Numbered from the stretch's first letter, positions 29,002 to 41,158 are shown. The stretch is DNA of 64,000 nucleotides from JAMXLO01 sp963794185 (GCA_963794185.1 CAWCDM010000082.1:1-64000); one strand, 5' to 3'. Notes: generated from the letters alone by a model not told the origin. Program-made: numbers and translations.

Positions 29002-29394
29002 CTATCGTATCAGCCGGACCTCGATGCCAACGAGAGATGCCACCTGAAGCCATGCCCGATCGCCAGTCAAAGCCGGGAGATTTTGCTGCCTGGCCAAGGC
29101 CAGGCACGCCCGGTCGCCCAGCGACAGACCAAATGGACGGGTCTGCGCGAACAGTGCGCCGGTCTCGACCGCAAGGTCGGCGTCGAGATCGTGCAATGCG
29201 ATGGGAAGGGCTGACAGGGCCGCGGCCGCCCGGTCCGCCGCCATGCCGTCTCGCACCAACCGGGTTATTGCCTCGGCAAGATTGACAGCCGAGATCGCGC
29301 TGCCCTCACGCAGCGCCGTTCGGACGATGTCCTGGCCCGGCTCCCGGAACAGGATCGCGAGCACAGCGGACGTATCCAGAACGAATGGCATCAC
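29002..29394 (-). CDS. VapC-like PIN-domain toxin
   Basis: This 130-residue PIN protein has acids in MPFVLDTSAVLAILFREPG, SAVNLAEAITRLV, SLGDRACLALARQ and LPALTGDRAWLQVAS. It follows its antitoxin with a four-base overlap and converges on the amidohydrolase gene five bases away. The key residues are all present. Confidence 0.9.
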   Translation of the reverse strand: MMPFVLDTSAVLAILFREPGQDIVRTALREGSAISAVNLAEAITRLVRDGMAADRAAAALSALPIALHDLDADLAVETGALFAQTRPFGLSLGDRACLALARQQNLPALTGDRAWLQVASLVGIEVRLIR

Positions 29395-29690
29395 TCACGC
29401 TTTGGCCTGGATTCCTCGTGCGCCTGGTATTCGCGTTCCTCCCGGGCCACCTCGGCCCGCTTGTCCGCGAGGAACTGCTCCACAGTGTCTCCCGACGCCT
29501 TGAGATAAGGCGCCACAATCGCCTGCACCTCGGCCAGCACCACGCCGATGGGCCTGATGCGGATCTCGCCGTCCTGGAGGCTGAGGACCACCATACCGCC
29601 CTCCTCAAGGCCAAGCGCCTTGCGGAACTTTGCCGGCACGCTCAGGCGCCCGTTCGCCGCCATCCTGACCGGTAGGTTCTTCTGGCTCAT
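29391..29690 (-). CDS. AbrB/MazE-fold antitoxin
   Basis: This 99-residue protein has the swapped-hairpin DNA-binding motif MAANGRLSVPAKFRKALGLE and GMVVLSLQDGEIRIRP. A charged helical tail rich in glutamate and arginine follows (ADKRAEVAREEREYQAHEES). The start at 29690 is preceded by GGTGGG. It pairs with the downstream PIN toxin. Confidence 0.85.
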   Translation of the reverse strand: MSQKNLPVRMAANGRLSVPAKFRKALGLEEGGMVVLSLQDGEIRIRPIGVVLAEVQAIVAPYLKASGDTVEQFLADKRAEVAREEREYQAHEESRPKRE

Positions 29691-29758
29691 CAATATCCCA
29701 CCATCCAAGATCTGCCACATATGCGTTTAGGCCATTTTTCATAACTCGCCAATAATCA

Positions 29759-29787
29759 TTGACCGGCAGGTTCACTCTCCCTAGCTT
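29759..29787 (+). promoter_or_regulatory. Candidate housekeeping promoter of hrcA
   Basis: TTGACC and TAGCTT are spaced by 17 bases and end 17 bases before the hrcA start codon. The -10 box is a weak match. No CIRCE-type GAGTGCTAA inverted repeat is visible in this region. Confidence 0.35.
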
Positions 29788-29804
29788 CACCGCGGAGCTT
29801 TCCT

Positions 29805-30884
29805 ATGGACAAGCCGATCTTTCCGCCCGGTTTCGCTTCCCGCATGGCCTTGCCGCCCGGCCTGGACGCGCGGTCCGCCGCCGTGCTGCGCGAGGTCGTC
29901 GAGCAATACGTGGAGACCGGGGAACCGGTCGGCAGTCGCACGCTGTCGCGCCGGCTGCCGATGAGCCTCTCGCCGGCCACCATCCGCAACGTCATGGCGG
30001 ACCTCACCGAAGCCGGCCTGCTGTTCGCGCCGCACACCTCCGCCGGCCGGCTTCCCACCGATCAGGGCCTGCGCCTGTTCGTCGACGGCCTGCTGCATTT
30101 CGGCGAACTGGCCGAGGACGAGCGGGAGGCAATCACCGCCGCGCTGGCCGCTTCGGGGCGCAGCCTGGAGGACACGCTGGCCGAAGCCAGCACCATGCTG
30201 TCCGGTCTGTCCCAGGGCGCGGGCCTGGTCCTCGCGCCGAAGTCCGAGGGCGCGGTCCGCCACATCGAATTCGTCCCGCTCGGGCCGGGGCGGGCACTGG
30301 TCGTGCTGGTCAATGCCGATGGGCACGTCGAGAACCGGGTGATCGAAACGCCCCCGGGCCTGCCTCCCTCGGCGCTCCAGCAGGCGAGCAACTACCTCAA
30401 CGCCCGGCTCTCGGGTCGCCCGCTGGCCGAGCTTCGCCGGATCGTGGCCGAGGAGATGGCCGCCAACCGCACCGAACTGGACGGGCTGTCCTCGAAGGTC
30501 GTGGAGGCAGGGCTCGCGACCTGGACCGGCGAAGGACGCGCCGGCAGCCTGATCGTGCGCGGACAGGCGCGTCTGCTGTCCGACGTGACGCAGATCGAGC
30601 GGCTCGCCGTCATCCAGGCATTGTTCGAACGGCTGGAGGCGCAGGAAACCATGCTGCGCCTGCTCGAGCTGGCGGAGCAGTCCGACGGCGTCCGCATCTT
30701 CATCGGCGCGGAAAGCGGACTGTTCGGCACGTCGGGCGTGTCGATGGTGGTGGCGCCGGCGCGCAACGACGGCGGCCGGATCGTGGGCGCCATCGGGGTG
30801 ATCGGCCCGACTCGGATCAACTACGGCCGGATCATTCCTGTCGTCGACTACACGGCCCGGGTGATCGGACGACTTCTGGGCTGA
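29805..30884 (+). CDS. hrcA: Heat-inducible transcription repressor HrcA
   Basis: This 359-residue repressor binds CIRCE operators before heat-shock genes and is released when GroEL is occupied. The winged-helix N-terminus is clear: VLREVVEQYVETGEPVGSRT, LSPATIRNVMADLTEAGLL and PHTSAGRLPTDQGLRLFVD. The C-terminal dimerisation domain ends IGVIGPTRINYGRIIPVVDY, as in the family. It is the first gene of hrcA-grpE-dnaK-dnaJ. Because no CIRCE is seen here, its target (for example groESL) probably lies elsewhere. Confidence 0.96.
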   Translation: MDKPIFPPGFASRMALPPGLDARSAAVLREVVEQYVETGEPVGSRTLSRRLPMSLSPATIRNVMADLTEAGLLFAPHTSAGRLPTDQGLRLFVDGLLHFGELAEDEREAITAALAASGRSLEDTLAEASTMLSGLSQGAGLVLAPKSEGAVRHIEFVPLGPGRALVVLVNADGHVENRVIETPPGLPPSALQQASNYLNARLSGRPLAELRRIVAEEMAANRTELDGLSSKVVEAGLATWTGEGRAGSLIVRGQARLLSDVTQIERLAVIQALFERLEAQETMLRLLELAEQSDGVRIFIGAESGLFGTSGVSMVVAPARNDGGRIVGAIGVIGPTRINYGRIIPVVDYTARVIGRLLG

Positions 30885-30909
30885 CGCCGCCGCTTGTCCG
30901 CGGCACCGG

Positions 30910-31587
30910 ATGCACCCAATTGATCGCGACATGAGCAACGAACCCGAGAACATGAAATCCGACATCCCCGCCAACGACACAGGGCGCTCCGCCGGCGCAT
31001 CCGACGTGCCACGCACACCGGAGGAGGTGATGCAGGCCGCCACGGCGCGCATCGCCGACCTGGAGGCCGAGCTGGCAGAAATGAAGGACCGCTGGATGCG
31101 CGCCGAGGCGGAGAATGCCAATATACGTGCCCGCGCCCAGCGCGAGGTCAACGAGACGCGGCAATATGCCGTGCAGAAATTCGCCCAGGATGTGGTGGAG
31201 GCCGCCGAGAACCTGCACCGCGGCCTGGAGAGCCTGCCGCCGCCCACCGAGCGGGAGCCGGAGATCGTTGCGCGACTGCGCGAGGGCCTCGATGGCATCG
31301 AGCGGAACTTCCTGAACATCCTCGAGCGAAACGGCATCCGGCGAGAGGACCCGACCGGCACGCCGTTCGATCCGAACCTGCACCAGGCGATGGCCGAGCA
31401 GGAGAGCGCGGCGCATGCGTCAGGCAGTGTCATGCACGCGTGGACGCCGGTCTGGACGTTGAACGGAAGGCTGCTCCGGCCGGCCATGGTGGTGGTGGCC
31501 AAGGCCCCGCCCCCCGAGATCGCGTCTGCCTCCAGTGGGGCCTCTCATGGGGCCTCGGGTGCGGCGAAGCTGAATACGACCGCTTGA
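30910..31587 (+). CDS. grpE: Nucleotide exchange factor GrpE
   Basis: This 225-residue protein releases ADP from DnaK. A long coiled coil (ARIADLEAELAEMKDRWMRA, EAENANIRARAQREVNETRQ) leads into the four-helix region (FAQDVVEAAENLHRGLESLP) and beta wing ending in GRLLRPAMVVVAKAPPP. The start could be ATG 30910 or ATG 30931; neither has a clear ribosome site. The wing segment before the end (HQAMAEQESAAHASGSVMHA) differs from the usual HEAMFE type but is in frame. Confidence 0.95.
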   Translation: MHPIDRDMSNEPENMKSDIPANDTGRSAGASDVPRTPEEVMQAATARIADLEAELAEMKDRWMRAEAENANIRARAQREVNETRQYAVQKFAQDVVEAAENLHRGLESLPPPTEREPEIVARLREGLDGIERNFLNILERNGIRREDPTGTPFDPNLHQAMAEQESAAHASGSVMHAWTPVWTLNGRLLRPAMVVVAKAPPPEIASASSGASHGASGAAKLNTTA

Positions 31588-31629
31588 TGCAATCGTGCCG
31601 CAATTGCACAAGAATCCGGGCTCCGGCCT

Positions 31630-31654
31630 CTTGCCCGGCCGGCCACACCCCCAT
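31630..31654 (+). promoter_or_regulatory. Sigma-32-type heat-shock promoter of dnaK
   Basis: CTTGCC, a 13-base spacer and CCCCAT match the RpoH consensus (CTTGAA, 13-15 bases, CCCCAT). It lies about 75 bases upstream of the dnaK start, in the only sizeable gap of the cluster. Confidence 0.7.
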
Positions 31655-31730
31655 ACATCCGTGTAATACTTCCGCCGTAGGGACGCATGTGATGCTTCGG
31701 GTCACAAGCGTCCGCTGAAAGGAGCTACTC

Positions 31731-33674
<1,944 letters not shown>

Positions 33675-33703
33675 TCATCCCAGGCAGGCAGAAATGAGGA
33701 TTT

Positions 33704-33731
33704 GCGCCCGCGCTTCCTTGAAGGCGGGCGC
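33704..33731 (+). terminator. Hairpin between dnaK and dnaJ
   Basis: GCGCCCGC pairs perfectly with GCGGGCGC around a 12-base loop that itself holds CTTC/GAAG. There is only a short ATTT after it, so it is probably a partial terminator or an mRNA-processing/stability site that lowers dnaJ relative to dnaK. Confidence 0.6.
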
Positions 33732-33803
33732 GATTTCATGTCGGTCTTGCGGGCGGCCGCCGTGTCGCCGGCCGCGTGCGCAGCGCCAGCAAGAAGGGCT
33801 GAG

Positions 33804-34951
33804 ATGGCCAAGCAGGATTACTATGCCACCCTTGGCGTGGCGCGGGAGGCGGGAGCGGACGACCTGAAAAAGGCCTACCGCAAGCTCGCCATGCAATTCC
33901 ATCCCGACCGCAATCCCGGCGACAAGCAGGCCGAGGCGCGATTCAAGGAACTCAACGAGGCGTACGACGTCCTCAAGGACGAGCAGAAGCGTGCCGCCTA
34001 CGACCGCTACGGTCATGCCGCATTCGAGCAGGGCGGCGGAGCGGGAGGCTTCACCGGCGGGTTCGACTTCTCGGCCGGCGGCGGCCTGGGCGACATCTTC
34101 GACCAGATGTTCGGCGACTTCACGCGGCCGTCGCGGCGGCGGTGCGCGAGCCCGCGCCGGCAGCGATATCCGCCAGGCGGCCGAGATCGACCTCGCCGAG
34201 GCGTTCACCGGCGCCAAGGTGAACCTGCGCGTGCCGACGCGCGTGGCGTGCGATGCGTGCGGCGGTTCCGGATCGGAAGACAAGACGCGCGCGGCGGATA
34301 CCTGCACGACCTGCCAGGGTGCCGGGAAGGTTCGCGCCCAGCAGGGCTTCTTCCTGGTCGAGCGCACCTGCCCGACCTGCGGCGGCCGCGGCCGGGTGAT
34401 CCGCAATCCCTGCAAGGTCTGCCACGGCGCCGGCACGGTGCAGCGCGAGCGGACCTTGCAGGTGGCGATCCCGCCGGGCGTGGAGGACGGCACGCGGATC
34501 AGGCTCGCCGGCGAGGGCGAGGCGGGCGGACAGGGTGCGCCGCCCGGCGATCTGTACGTTCACGTCGCGATCCGGCCGCATGCAATGTTCCAGCGTGACG
34601 GCGCCAGCATCTACATGCGTGTGCCGCTGCGAATGAGCCTGGCTGCGCTGGGCACCGATGTCGAAGTGCCGGTGATCGACGGGACGAAGGCGAAGGTGAA
34701 GATCCCGCCGGGCACGCAGACCGGGCGACCAGTTCCGCCTGCGCGGCAAGGGCTTCTCGGTGCTGCGCAGCGCGGCGCGCGGCGACATGTATATCCAGGT
34801 GGCGGTGGAGACGCCGCAGAACCTGACGCGTCGCCAGCGGGAGCTGCTGGAGGAGTTCGAGGCGGAAGCGCAGGGCAACGGGAAGGGCAGCCCGGAGAGC
34901 GAGGGGTTCTTTTCCAAAGTGAAGGAATTCTTCGAGGGTGGCCGGGAGTAG
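33804..34951 (+). pseudogene. dnaJ: Chaperone protein DnaJ (Hsp40), two frameshifts
   Basis: DnaJ delivers clients to DnaK. The J domain (YYATLGVAREAGADDLKKAY, AMQFHPDRNPGD with the HPD triad) is followed by a glycine/phenylalanine region. The four zinc-binding CxxCxGxG motifs follow (CDACGGSG, CTTCQGAG, CPTCGGRG, CKVCHGAG). The C-terminal domains continue as IPPGVEDGTRIRLAGEGEAG and LRGKGFSVLRSAARGDMYIQ. Shifts near 34135 and 34728 split it; removing one G at the second gives GTQTGDQFRLRGKGF. Total length is about 382 residues, normal. AAGGG precedes the start. All functional motifs are retained. Confidence 0.93.
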
Positions 34952-34984
34952 GCGGAATCCCGGCACCGCTCGCCGCGGTCCCCG

Positions 34985-37900
34985 CTACGACTTCCGTTGG
35001 GCGAGAAGCGCCAGCGCCCTGCTGCGGTCATCGCGGCAGCGTGCCGTGTCGTAGTCGGCCCGGGCCGCAACGAACACGGCGAGCGACGCGTCGAACGATG
35101 TCAGCGCCTCCTCCAGCCGCGCGGGTCCGCCCTCCCACCCGGCGAGCGTCAGCAGCGTACTGCCGAGAGCATTTTCGGTCCTTGCCCATAGCAGCGGTAC
35201 CCGGTCGCCGGTTCGGATTGTCAGGGCCGCGCGATAGGCGGCGACCGCCTGCTCCAGGTGCGCTGTCCCGCTGTCGCGCTCGCCGAGCCGGCGCAGCGCA
35301 TCGCCGAGATCGTGCTGCGTCTCCGCCCATTGCAACGGACCCCGCTCGGGCGTCCGCTCGGTCAGCGCCGCCTGCAGTGTCGCAACCGCCTCTTCCAGGT
35401 GCGCGGTGTCGGTCTCACGCGTGCCGAGTACCGGTGAGCGTGCGGCCGAGATGGGTCTGCGTCGTTGCCCATCGCAGCGGGTCGCGTTCTCGCGTGCGCT
35501 CGGTCAACGCGGCGCGAATTGCCGCCACAGCCTCTTCGAGATGCGCGGTGCCCTACTCACGCTCGCCAAGTGCCGTCAGTGCGACGCCGAGACTGTCCTT
35601 CGCTATCGCCCATCTCAGTGGCGCGCTCTCCTGGGTCTGTATGGTCAGCGCCGCGCGATAGGCGGCGACTGCCGCGTGCAAGTCCGCTGTCTCGGCCTCA
35701 CGATCGCCGAACGCAGTGAGAGCATTGCCGAGATTGTGTTGGGCCATAGCCCAGTCGGACGGCGATTGCTCGCGGGTCCACACCTCGAGCACCGCCCGTT
35801 TCGCGAGCAGCGCCTGCTGCAACCGCTCGGTCCCACCGTCCCGCTCGCCCAAGGCCTGCAATGCGGCACCGAGCTTTGCCTGAGCTGCCGCCCAACCAAC
35901 CGGATCGCGATCGCGCGGCACTTCCTCGGCTGCCGCGCGATAGGTCGCCAAGGCCTCCTCCAGGTGCTCCGATTTCACTTTCCCGATCTCCCAAGGCCAG
36001 CATTACATCGCCGAGACCGCGCTGCGCGATCGACCACACGTTCGGCTGCCGATCGCGTGCGAATTCCTGCAAAGCCGCGCGATAGGCCATCGCCGCCTGC
36101 TCCAGGCGCGCGGTCCCGCTCTCCCGATCTCCCAGCATCTTCAACGCGCTGCCGAGGTTCGTCTGCACCCTTGCCCAGTCGAGTGGCGCGCGGCCGCGGG
36201 TGAATTCTTCCAACGCCGCACGGTCGGCCGCGGCGGCCGCTTCCAGGCCGTTCATACCGCCCTCACGGCCTGCCAGCATCATCAGCGCGACGCCGAGATT
36301 TATCTGTGCCGTCGCCCACTGCAGCGGCATGCGGTCGCGGGTCCCCTCCTCCAGCGCTGCGCGATACGCCGCAATCGAGCCCTTCAGGTTCTCCGTGCCG
36401 GCGTCCCGTTCCCCGAGAACTACCAGCGCCAAGCCGAGGTTCGTCTGCGCCATCGCCCATTGCAGTGGGACCCGCTCGCGGGTGCCCGGTTGCAATGCCG
36501 CACGGAACGTCGTGACCGCCTCGTCGAGACGACCTGTTCCGGACTGCCGCTGGCCCAATCGCACAAGCGCCACGCCGAGGTTGATCTGTGCCTGCGCCCA
36601 TTGCTGGGGGTGATCCGTCCAGCGTCAGGATCTGCAAGGCGCCTTTCAGAGCGACTTCGGCTTCCTCGAGCCGCGCCGTGCCGGTTTCCCGTTCGCCTAG
36701 GTCTAGCAGTGCGACGCCGCGGTTCGCCTGCGTCACAGCCCACCACCACGGTGCCCGTTCACGCGGCCATTTCGTCATGGCCGCTTCAAACGCCGCAACC
36801 GCTTCCTGCAAACGTTGGGTGCCGCTCTCTCGCTCACCGAGGCGCCAAAGTGCAGACCCGAGATTGAGTTGCGCCTTCGCCCAATCGTCCGGGGCCTGAT
36901 CATGCGGGAACACCGCCACGGCTGCCCGGCTCGCGGCGATCGACTCCTCCAAGCGCACAGCGCTGCCCTCACGTTCCCCGAGCCGCAGCAGTGCCATCCC
37001 CAGATTGAGTTCCGTCCACCCCCTGGAGAGCGGAGTATGGTCGGGCGACTTTTCCGCCAGCGCCTCACGCAGCGTTGCGACTGCCTCGTGGAGACGTGCG
37101 GTACCGCCGTCCCGCTCACGCAAGAACGCGAGTGTGGCGCCGAGATTCGACTGGATTATCGCCCATATGGCCGGATATCGGGCCCTGGTCGCCTCCTCCT
37201 GCGCCAACCGAAACACCCCGGCCGCCGCCGCCAAGTGCGTCGGGTCGCTCTCGCGCTGACCCAGCACCAGGAGCGCTGTGCCCAGGCTGTTCTGCGCGTT
37301 CGCCCAATCGAGCGGGTCGCGCTCGCGCGACGTCACGGACAGTGCTGCACGGTAGGCGGCCAGCGCCTTGTTGAGGCTCACATCGTCGCCGGTCTGCTCT
37401 CCATAGGTCCGAAAGCCCCAGCCGGCCGAAGAGAACAAGGCGGCCTTGGTCTGACCAGTCAGGCCATCTGGGGGATTCTCCAGCAGAGCGCTCAGGCGAG
37501 GCAGCAGTGGCCGCAGAAGATCTGCGACAAGTGTCTAGCCACCCTGCTGTGCCGGTGCCAGGGCCGCCAGGACGATTGCCTGTAACGCCGTGTAGAACTG
37601 TTCTTTGAACGCCGGTTCCAAAGCACCTTGTTCCACCACCCAGGCTCTCGCCTTCAGGTTGGGGCGTACTGTGGGGCCGGTCATCCAGACATGCAGAGCA
37701 CCGCGATCCGCGACATCCCCAAACAGGACCAGGTCAGCGCCCGCTGAGATTTCGAAGCTGCTCGGCCTGCTCCTCGGCGTTCTTGTCGATTGCATTCAGG
37801 GTCGCGCCGTGTCCCGTGACGACACGGCATGTCTCCAGGCGGAGGAAGCCGTCCTCACCACGAAGCGCCTTTCTCAGATGCGACGTTTCAGTTTCATCCC

Positions 37901-38153
37901 GGTCATTCGCCAGCCGCGTCACAAGAACCACGAATTTGCCTGGATCGGGATTTGGCGCGCCGCCGAACGCAGCCTTCCATCGCTGTTCGATCCAACATCG
38001 CGACGCTTCAGATCCGGGCAGCAGGTCGCTGGCGAATCCCTTCAGCCAACCCGCGGCCGTTCCGGTGAGCGCCGCAAGGAGAACGGCCTTCAGCAGGTGA
38101 TCGGTCAGGAAGGAACCGGCGGCCGGAAGCCACCTATTCAGGGGGGTGCGCAT
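34985..38153 (-). pseudogene. Large TPR-repeat protein with N-terminal membrane anchor, frameshifted, with an in-frame TAG
   Basis: The product would be about 1050 residues. A hydrophobic segment (LLKAVLLAALTGTAAGWLKG) is followed by a globular part with FVVLVTRLANDRDETETSHL and ADLVLFGDVADRGALHVWMT. About 17 copies of a 47-residue helical repeat come next, with the pattern W-A-x-x-Q-x-N-L-G-x-A-L-x-x-L-G-E-R-E then L-x-x-A-V-x-A-Y-R-x-A-L. Frameshifts occur near 37750, 36610, 35980 and 35550 and at other points. An amber codon at 37535-37537 interrupts an otherwise continuous frame just before the repeats. The start at 38153 has AAAGGAG five bases upstream. The role is unknown; TPR scaffolds bind partner proteins. 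It converges on dnaJ. Confidence 0.75.
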
Positions 38154-38467
38154 GGCTGCTCCTTTCCCGGTTCGCGCCAAGGGGCCGATTTCTAATTCAG
38201 CTGTCCGCCCGTTGCAGGAATAAACCGAGGCGACGGCGCCCGCCGGCGCAATCGCCGCAGCGCTCTCGGCCGTCGTCGCGGATATGCCGGCCAGGTACGT
38301 CCGGGGGATCGGATCGACCGGAGGTCAGAGCACTTCCCTTGTTGGGATGCGGCGTGAAGCCCCGGTCGTTAGCTTCGCCCGATTGCCGCTCCAGGATATG
38401 CCAACTGCATTGCGGCACCCCAGGCGGCTTGCTACCCTCGGGCGCGACCGCCGCGGGGGCAGGCGAT
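38154..38467. other. Divergent intergenic region, no gene recognised
   Basis: This 314-base gap lies between the divergent TPR gene and dapB. It should hold both promoters. Frames crossing it are not conserved in any way I can recognise. Confidence 0.5.
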
Positions 38468-39244
38468 ATGGCAACGCGCATTGGCATCGCAGGCATCACC
38501 GGTCGGATGGGGCAGTTGCTGGTCGAGGAGGTGCGCTCGGCCGGCGCCGCGCTGGTCGGCGGTGTCGGCCGGCCTGGCGCTGCAAAGCCTGCTCCCGCCG
38601 ACGCGGAGCTGTTCGCCGATATCGCGGCGCTGGCTGCGGCCTCGGACGTGGTCGTCGATTTCACCAACGTTGCCACGGCACAGCCTTACGCCGCCGCAAT
38701 GGCCGCCTCCGGCAAGGCCTGGGTCCTCGGCACGTCGGGGCTGTCCGAGGCCGATGAGGCCGCCGTCGCGGACGCGGCCCACCGCATTCCTGTGGTCTAC
38801 GCGTCCAACTTCTCCGCCGGCGTGAACCTTGTCCTGGCGCTGGCCGAGCGGATGGGCGCCACATTGCCGGCCGAAGGCTACGACGCCGAGATCGTCGAGA
38901 TGCATCATCGCCAGAAGGTCGATGCACCGTCCGGTACCGCGATCGGCATGGGCCGTGCCGTGGCCAAGGGCCGCGGCGTGGCGCTGTCCGACGTGATGGA
39001 GAGCGGCCGGCACGGCCATACCGGCGCACGCAAGACCGGCGCCATCGGCTTCGCGGCCCTGCGCGGCGGCCAGGTCGTCGGCGAGCACACGTTGATCTTC
39101 GCCGCCGCCACCGAGCACATCGCGCTGACGCACCGCGCCTTCGACCGGCGCGCCTTCGCCACCGGCGCCGTGCGCGCCGCGATTTGGGCAGCAGGGCGAA
39201 AGCCGGGCCTCTACTCCATGATGGATGTGCTGGGGATGCTGTGA
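38468..39244 (+). CDS. dapB: 4-hydroxy-tetrahydrodipicolinate reductase
   Basis: DapB reduces the cyclic dipicolinate precursor with NAD(P)H in lysine and diaminopimelate synthesis. The 258-residue protein shows the nucleotide-binding motif IGIAGITGRMGQLLVEEV, the substrate-binding signature EIVEMHHRQKVDAPSGTA with its catalytic histidine pair and lysine, and the dimerisation end TGAVRAAIWAAGRKPGLYSM. It is intact. The following gene starts within its stop codon (GTGA), so the two are coupled. Confidence 0.96.
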   Translation: MATRIGIAGITGRMGQLLVEEVRSAGAALVGGVGRPGAAKPAPADAELFADIAALAAASDVVVDFTNVATAQPYAAAMAASGKAWVLGTSGLSEADEAAVADAAHRIPVVYASNFSAGVNLVLALAERMGATLPAEGYDAEIVEMHHRQKVDAPSGTAIGMGRAVAKGRGVALSDVMESGRHGHTGARKTGAIGFAALRGGQVVGEHTLIFAAATEHIALTHRAFDRRAFATGAVRAAIWAAGRKPGLYSMMDVLGML

Positions 39245-39870
39245 CCGATGGCGCGGCTCGCATCGCGAAGCGCTACCCCGTCGTCTGGCACGTCATCGAG
39301 GCGGAGGGCGCAGTCGCTGACGCGGACCAGCTGGAACTGTTGCCGGCCGCCGAGTTGCGCCAGTATGCGGGCTTCTCCGGGACAGCTGCCAATCGCGACG
39401 ATTTCGAGGCGATCGAGCTGGGGGAGGGACGGCTGGCGGTCCTCCGGCCACAGCAGATGCCGGACCAACGGCTCGCCCGGTCGCTTGGCGGCGCCTTCGC
39501 CGGACAGCCTGATCGTTGGCGGCAGCATGTCGACCGCCACATCTTCTTTTGGGCTTGCGAGAACCGTCGCAACCGGTTCATCGCCGCCTGTCGTCGTGAT
39601 CGTGCGCGCAGCATGCGTCTTGGCTTGGGGAGGGCGCCAGTTATCCTCGCGGCCGATACGGCGATGTTGCTGGATCGCTATGGCACAATTGCATACTTCG
39701 CGACGTTCAATACCGGCTCGACCGTGCAGGGCGGTGCCACTGCCGCACGCGACGAAGGGACCTATCGCCGGATTGCCGACTATCGCTGGGGCAAGGTGGC
39801 GGAACTCGCGATTCGCGGTTCGATCAGACTGAATGGCATCGTGCTGTCCACGAGCGCCGCGGCTACTTGA
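39241..39870 (+). CDS. Hypothetical protein, possibly DUF7002-like
   Basis: This 209-residue soluble protein starts with GTG overlapping the dapB stop. It has features I associate with DUF7002 proteins: YPVVWHVIEAEGAVADADQL near the start, RHIFFWACENRRNRFIAACR in the middle, and APVILAADTAMLLDRYG then FNTGSTVQGGA towards the end. The fold and activity of the family are not established; the pattern (aromatic start, FFW segment, gain-of-glycine strand) recalls ADP-ribosyltransferase-like folds, but that is speculation. It is coupled to dapB and precedes metK by 100 bp. Confidence 0.65.
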   Translation: MTDGAARIAKRYPVVWHVIEAEGAVADADQLELLPAAELRQYAGFSGTAANRDDFEAIELGEGRLAVLRPQQMPDQRLARSLGGAFAGQPDRWRQHVDRHIFFWACENRRNRFIAACRRDRARSMRLGLGRAPVILAADTAMLLDRYGTIAYFATFNTGSTVQGGATAARDEGTYRRIADYRWGKVAELAIRGSIRLNGIVLSTSAAAT

Positions 39871-39970
39871 CCCCTAGGGGGCTTTCCGCCACACACCGGC
39901 CGCCCCCCATCCAATCCGGGCACGGCCAATTTCGGGTCCTCAACCCACCGCGACGCGAGAGAAACCATTC

Positions 39971-41158
39971 ATGCGCGATGCCGGCGAATTCCTTTTCACC
40001 TCCGAGTCGGTCTCCGACGGGCACCCCGACAAGGTCGCCGACCGGCTCAGCGACACGGTGCTGGACGCCTATCTTGCCGCAGACCCCTACTCCCGCGTCG
40101 CCTGCGAGACGCTGGTCACCACCAACCGCGTCGTGTTTGCGGGCGAGACGCGGGGCCCTGCCACCGTCACACACGACCTGATCCACCATCTTGCCCGCAT
40201 GGCGATCCACGACATCGGCTACGACCAGGACGGGTTCAGCTGGGACAAGGCTGAGATCGCCTGTCATCTGCATTCACAGTCGCTGGATATTGCCCAGGGC
40301 GTGGACGCGGCCGGCAACAAGGACGAGGGCGCCGGCGACCAGGGCATGATGTTCGGCTACGCCTGCCGCGAGACCAAGGCGCTGATGCCGGCACCAATCC
40401 ACTACGCGCACGCGATCCTACATCGCATTCGCGAGCTCCGGCATGTGCACGACAAATCGGTGCACGGCTTGCTGCCTGATGCGAAGAGCCAGGTGACGCT
40501 GCGCTATGTCGACGGCAAGCCGGTGGGGGCGACGAGCGTTGTGGTCTCCACCCAGCATGTCGAAGATCTCGAGCAGCCTGAGATCAAGCGAATGCTCTGG
40601 CCGATCGTGCAGGGCACCCTGCCGGACGGCTGGATGTGTCCGGAGGCCGAGTTCCATGTGAACCCGACCGGCAAGTTCGTAACAGGCGGGCCGGACGGCG
40701 ACTGCGGCCTGACCGGGCGGAAGATCATCGTCGATACCTATGGCGGAGCGGCCCCCCACGGCGGCGGTGCGTTCAGCGGCAAGGACCCGACCAAGGTGGA
40801 TCGTTCGGCCGCGTACGCCTGCCGCTACCTGGCCAAGAACGTCGTCGCGGCCGGCCTGGCGGATCGCTGCACCATCCAGATCAGTTACGCTATCGGCATC
40901 GCGCGTCCGCTCTCGGTTTATGTCGATCTGCAGAACACCGGCAAGGACGTGGACGAGACGCGGCTGGAGAAGACGCTGCGGGACCTGATGAACCTCACGC
41001 CGCGCGGCATTCGCGAGCATCTTCATTTGAACCGGCCGATCTACGTGCCCACCTCGGCGTATGGCCATTTCGGCCGCGAGCCGGACGAGGATAAAGGCAC
41101 CTTCACGTGGGAGAAGACGGATCTGGTGCCGGGACTGAAGGCCGCCTTCGGGCGCTGA
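39971..41158 (+). CDS. metK: S-adenosylmethionine synthetase
   Basis: MetK makes SAM from methionine and ATP. The 395-residue protein is intact and has FTSESVSDGHPDKVADRLSD (substrate-binding HPDK), DEGAGDQGMMFGYACRET (ATP-binding GAGDQG), and GGGAFSGKDPTKVDRSAAY (P-loop-like). It sits between the DUF7002-like gene and trmB, with which it overlaps. I saw no convincing SAM riboswitch in the 100-base leader. Confidence 0.97.
   Translation: MRDAGEFLFTSESVSDGHPDKVADRLSDTVLDAYLAADPYSRVACETLVTTNRVVFAGETRGPATVTHDLIHHLARMAIHDIGYDQDGFSWDKAEIACHLHSQSLDIAQGVDAAGNKDEGAGDQGMMFGYACRETKALMPAPIHYAHAILHRIRELRHVHDKSVHGLLPDAKSQVTLRYVDGKPVGATSVVVSTQHVEDLEQPEIKRMLWPIVQGTLPDGWMCPEAEFHVNPTGKFVTGGPDGDCGLTGRKIIVDTYGGAAPHGGGAFSGKDPTKVDRSAAYACRYLAKNVVAAGLADRCTIQISYAIGIARPLSVYVDLQNTGKDVDETRLEKTLRDLMNLTPRGIREHLHLNRPIYVPTSAYGHFGREPDEDKGTFTWEKTDLVPGLKAAFGR

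Noticed and set aside
39871..39970. Possible SAM riboswitch before metK
   Set aside because: The 100-base leader has a short CCCCTAGGGG palindrome but no arrangement I can match to a known SAM-sensing fold.
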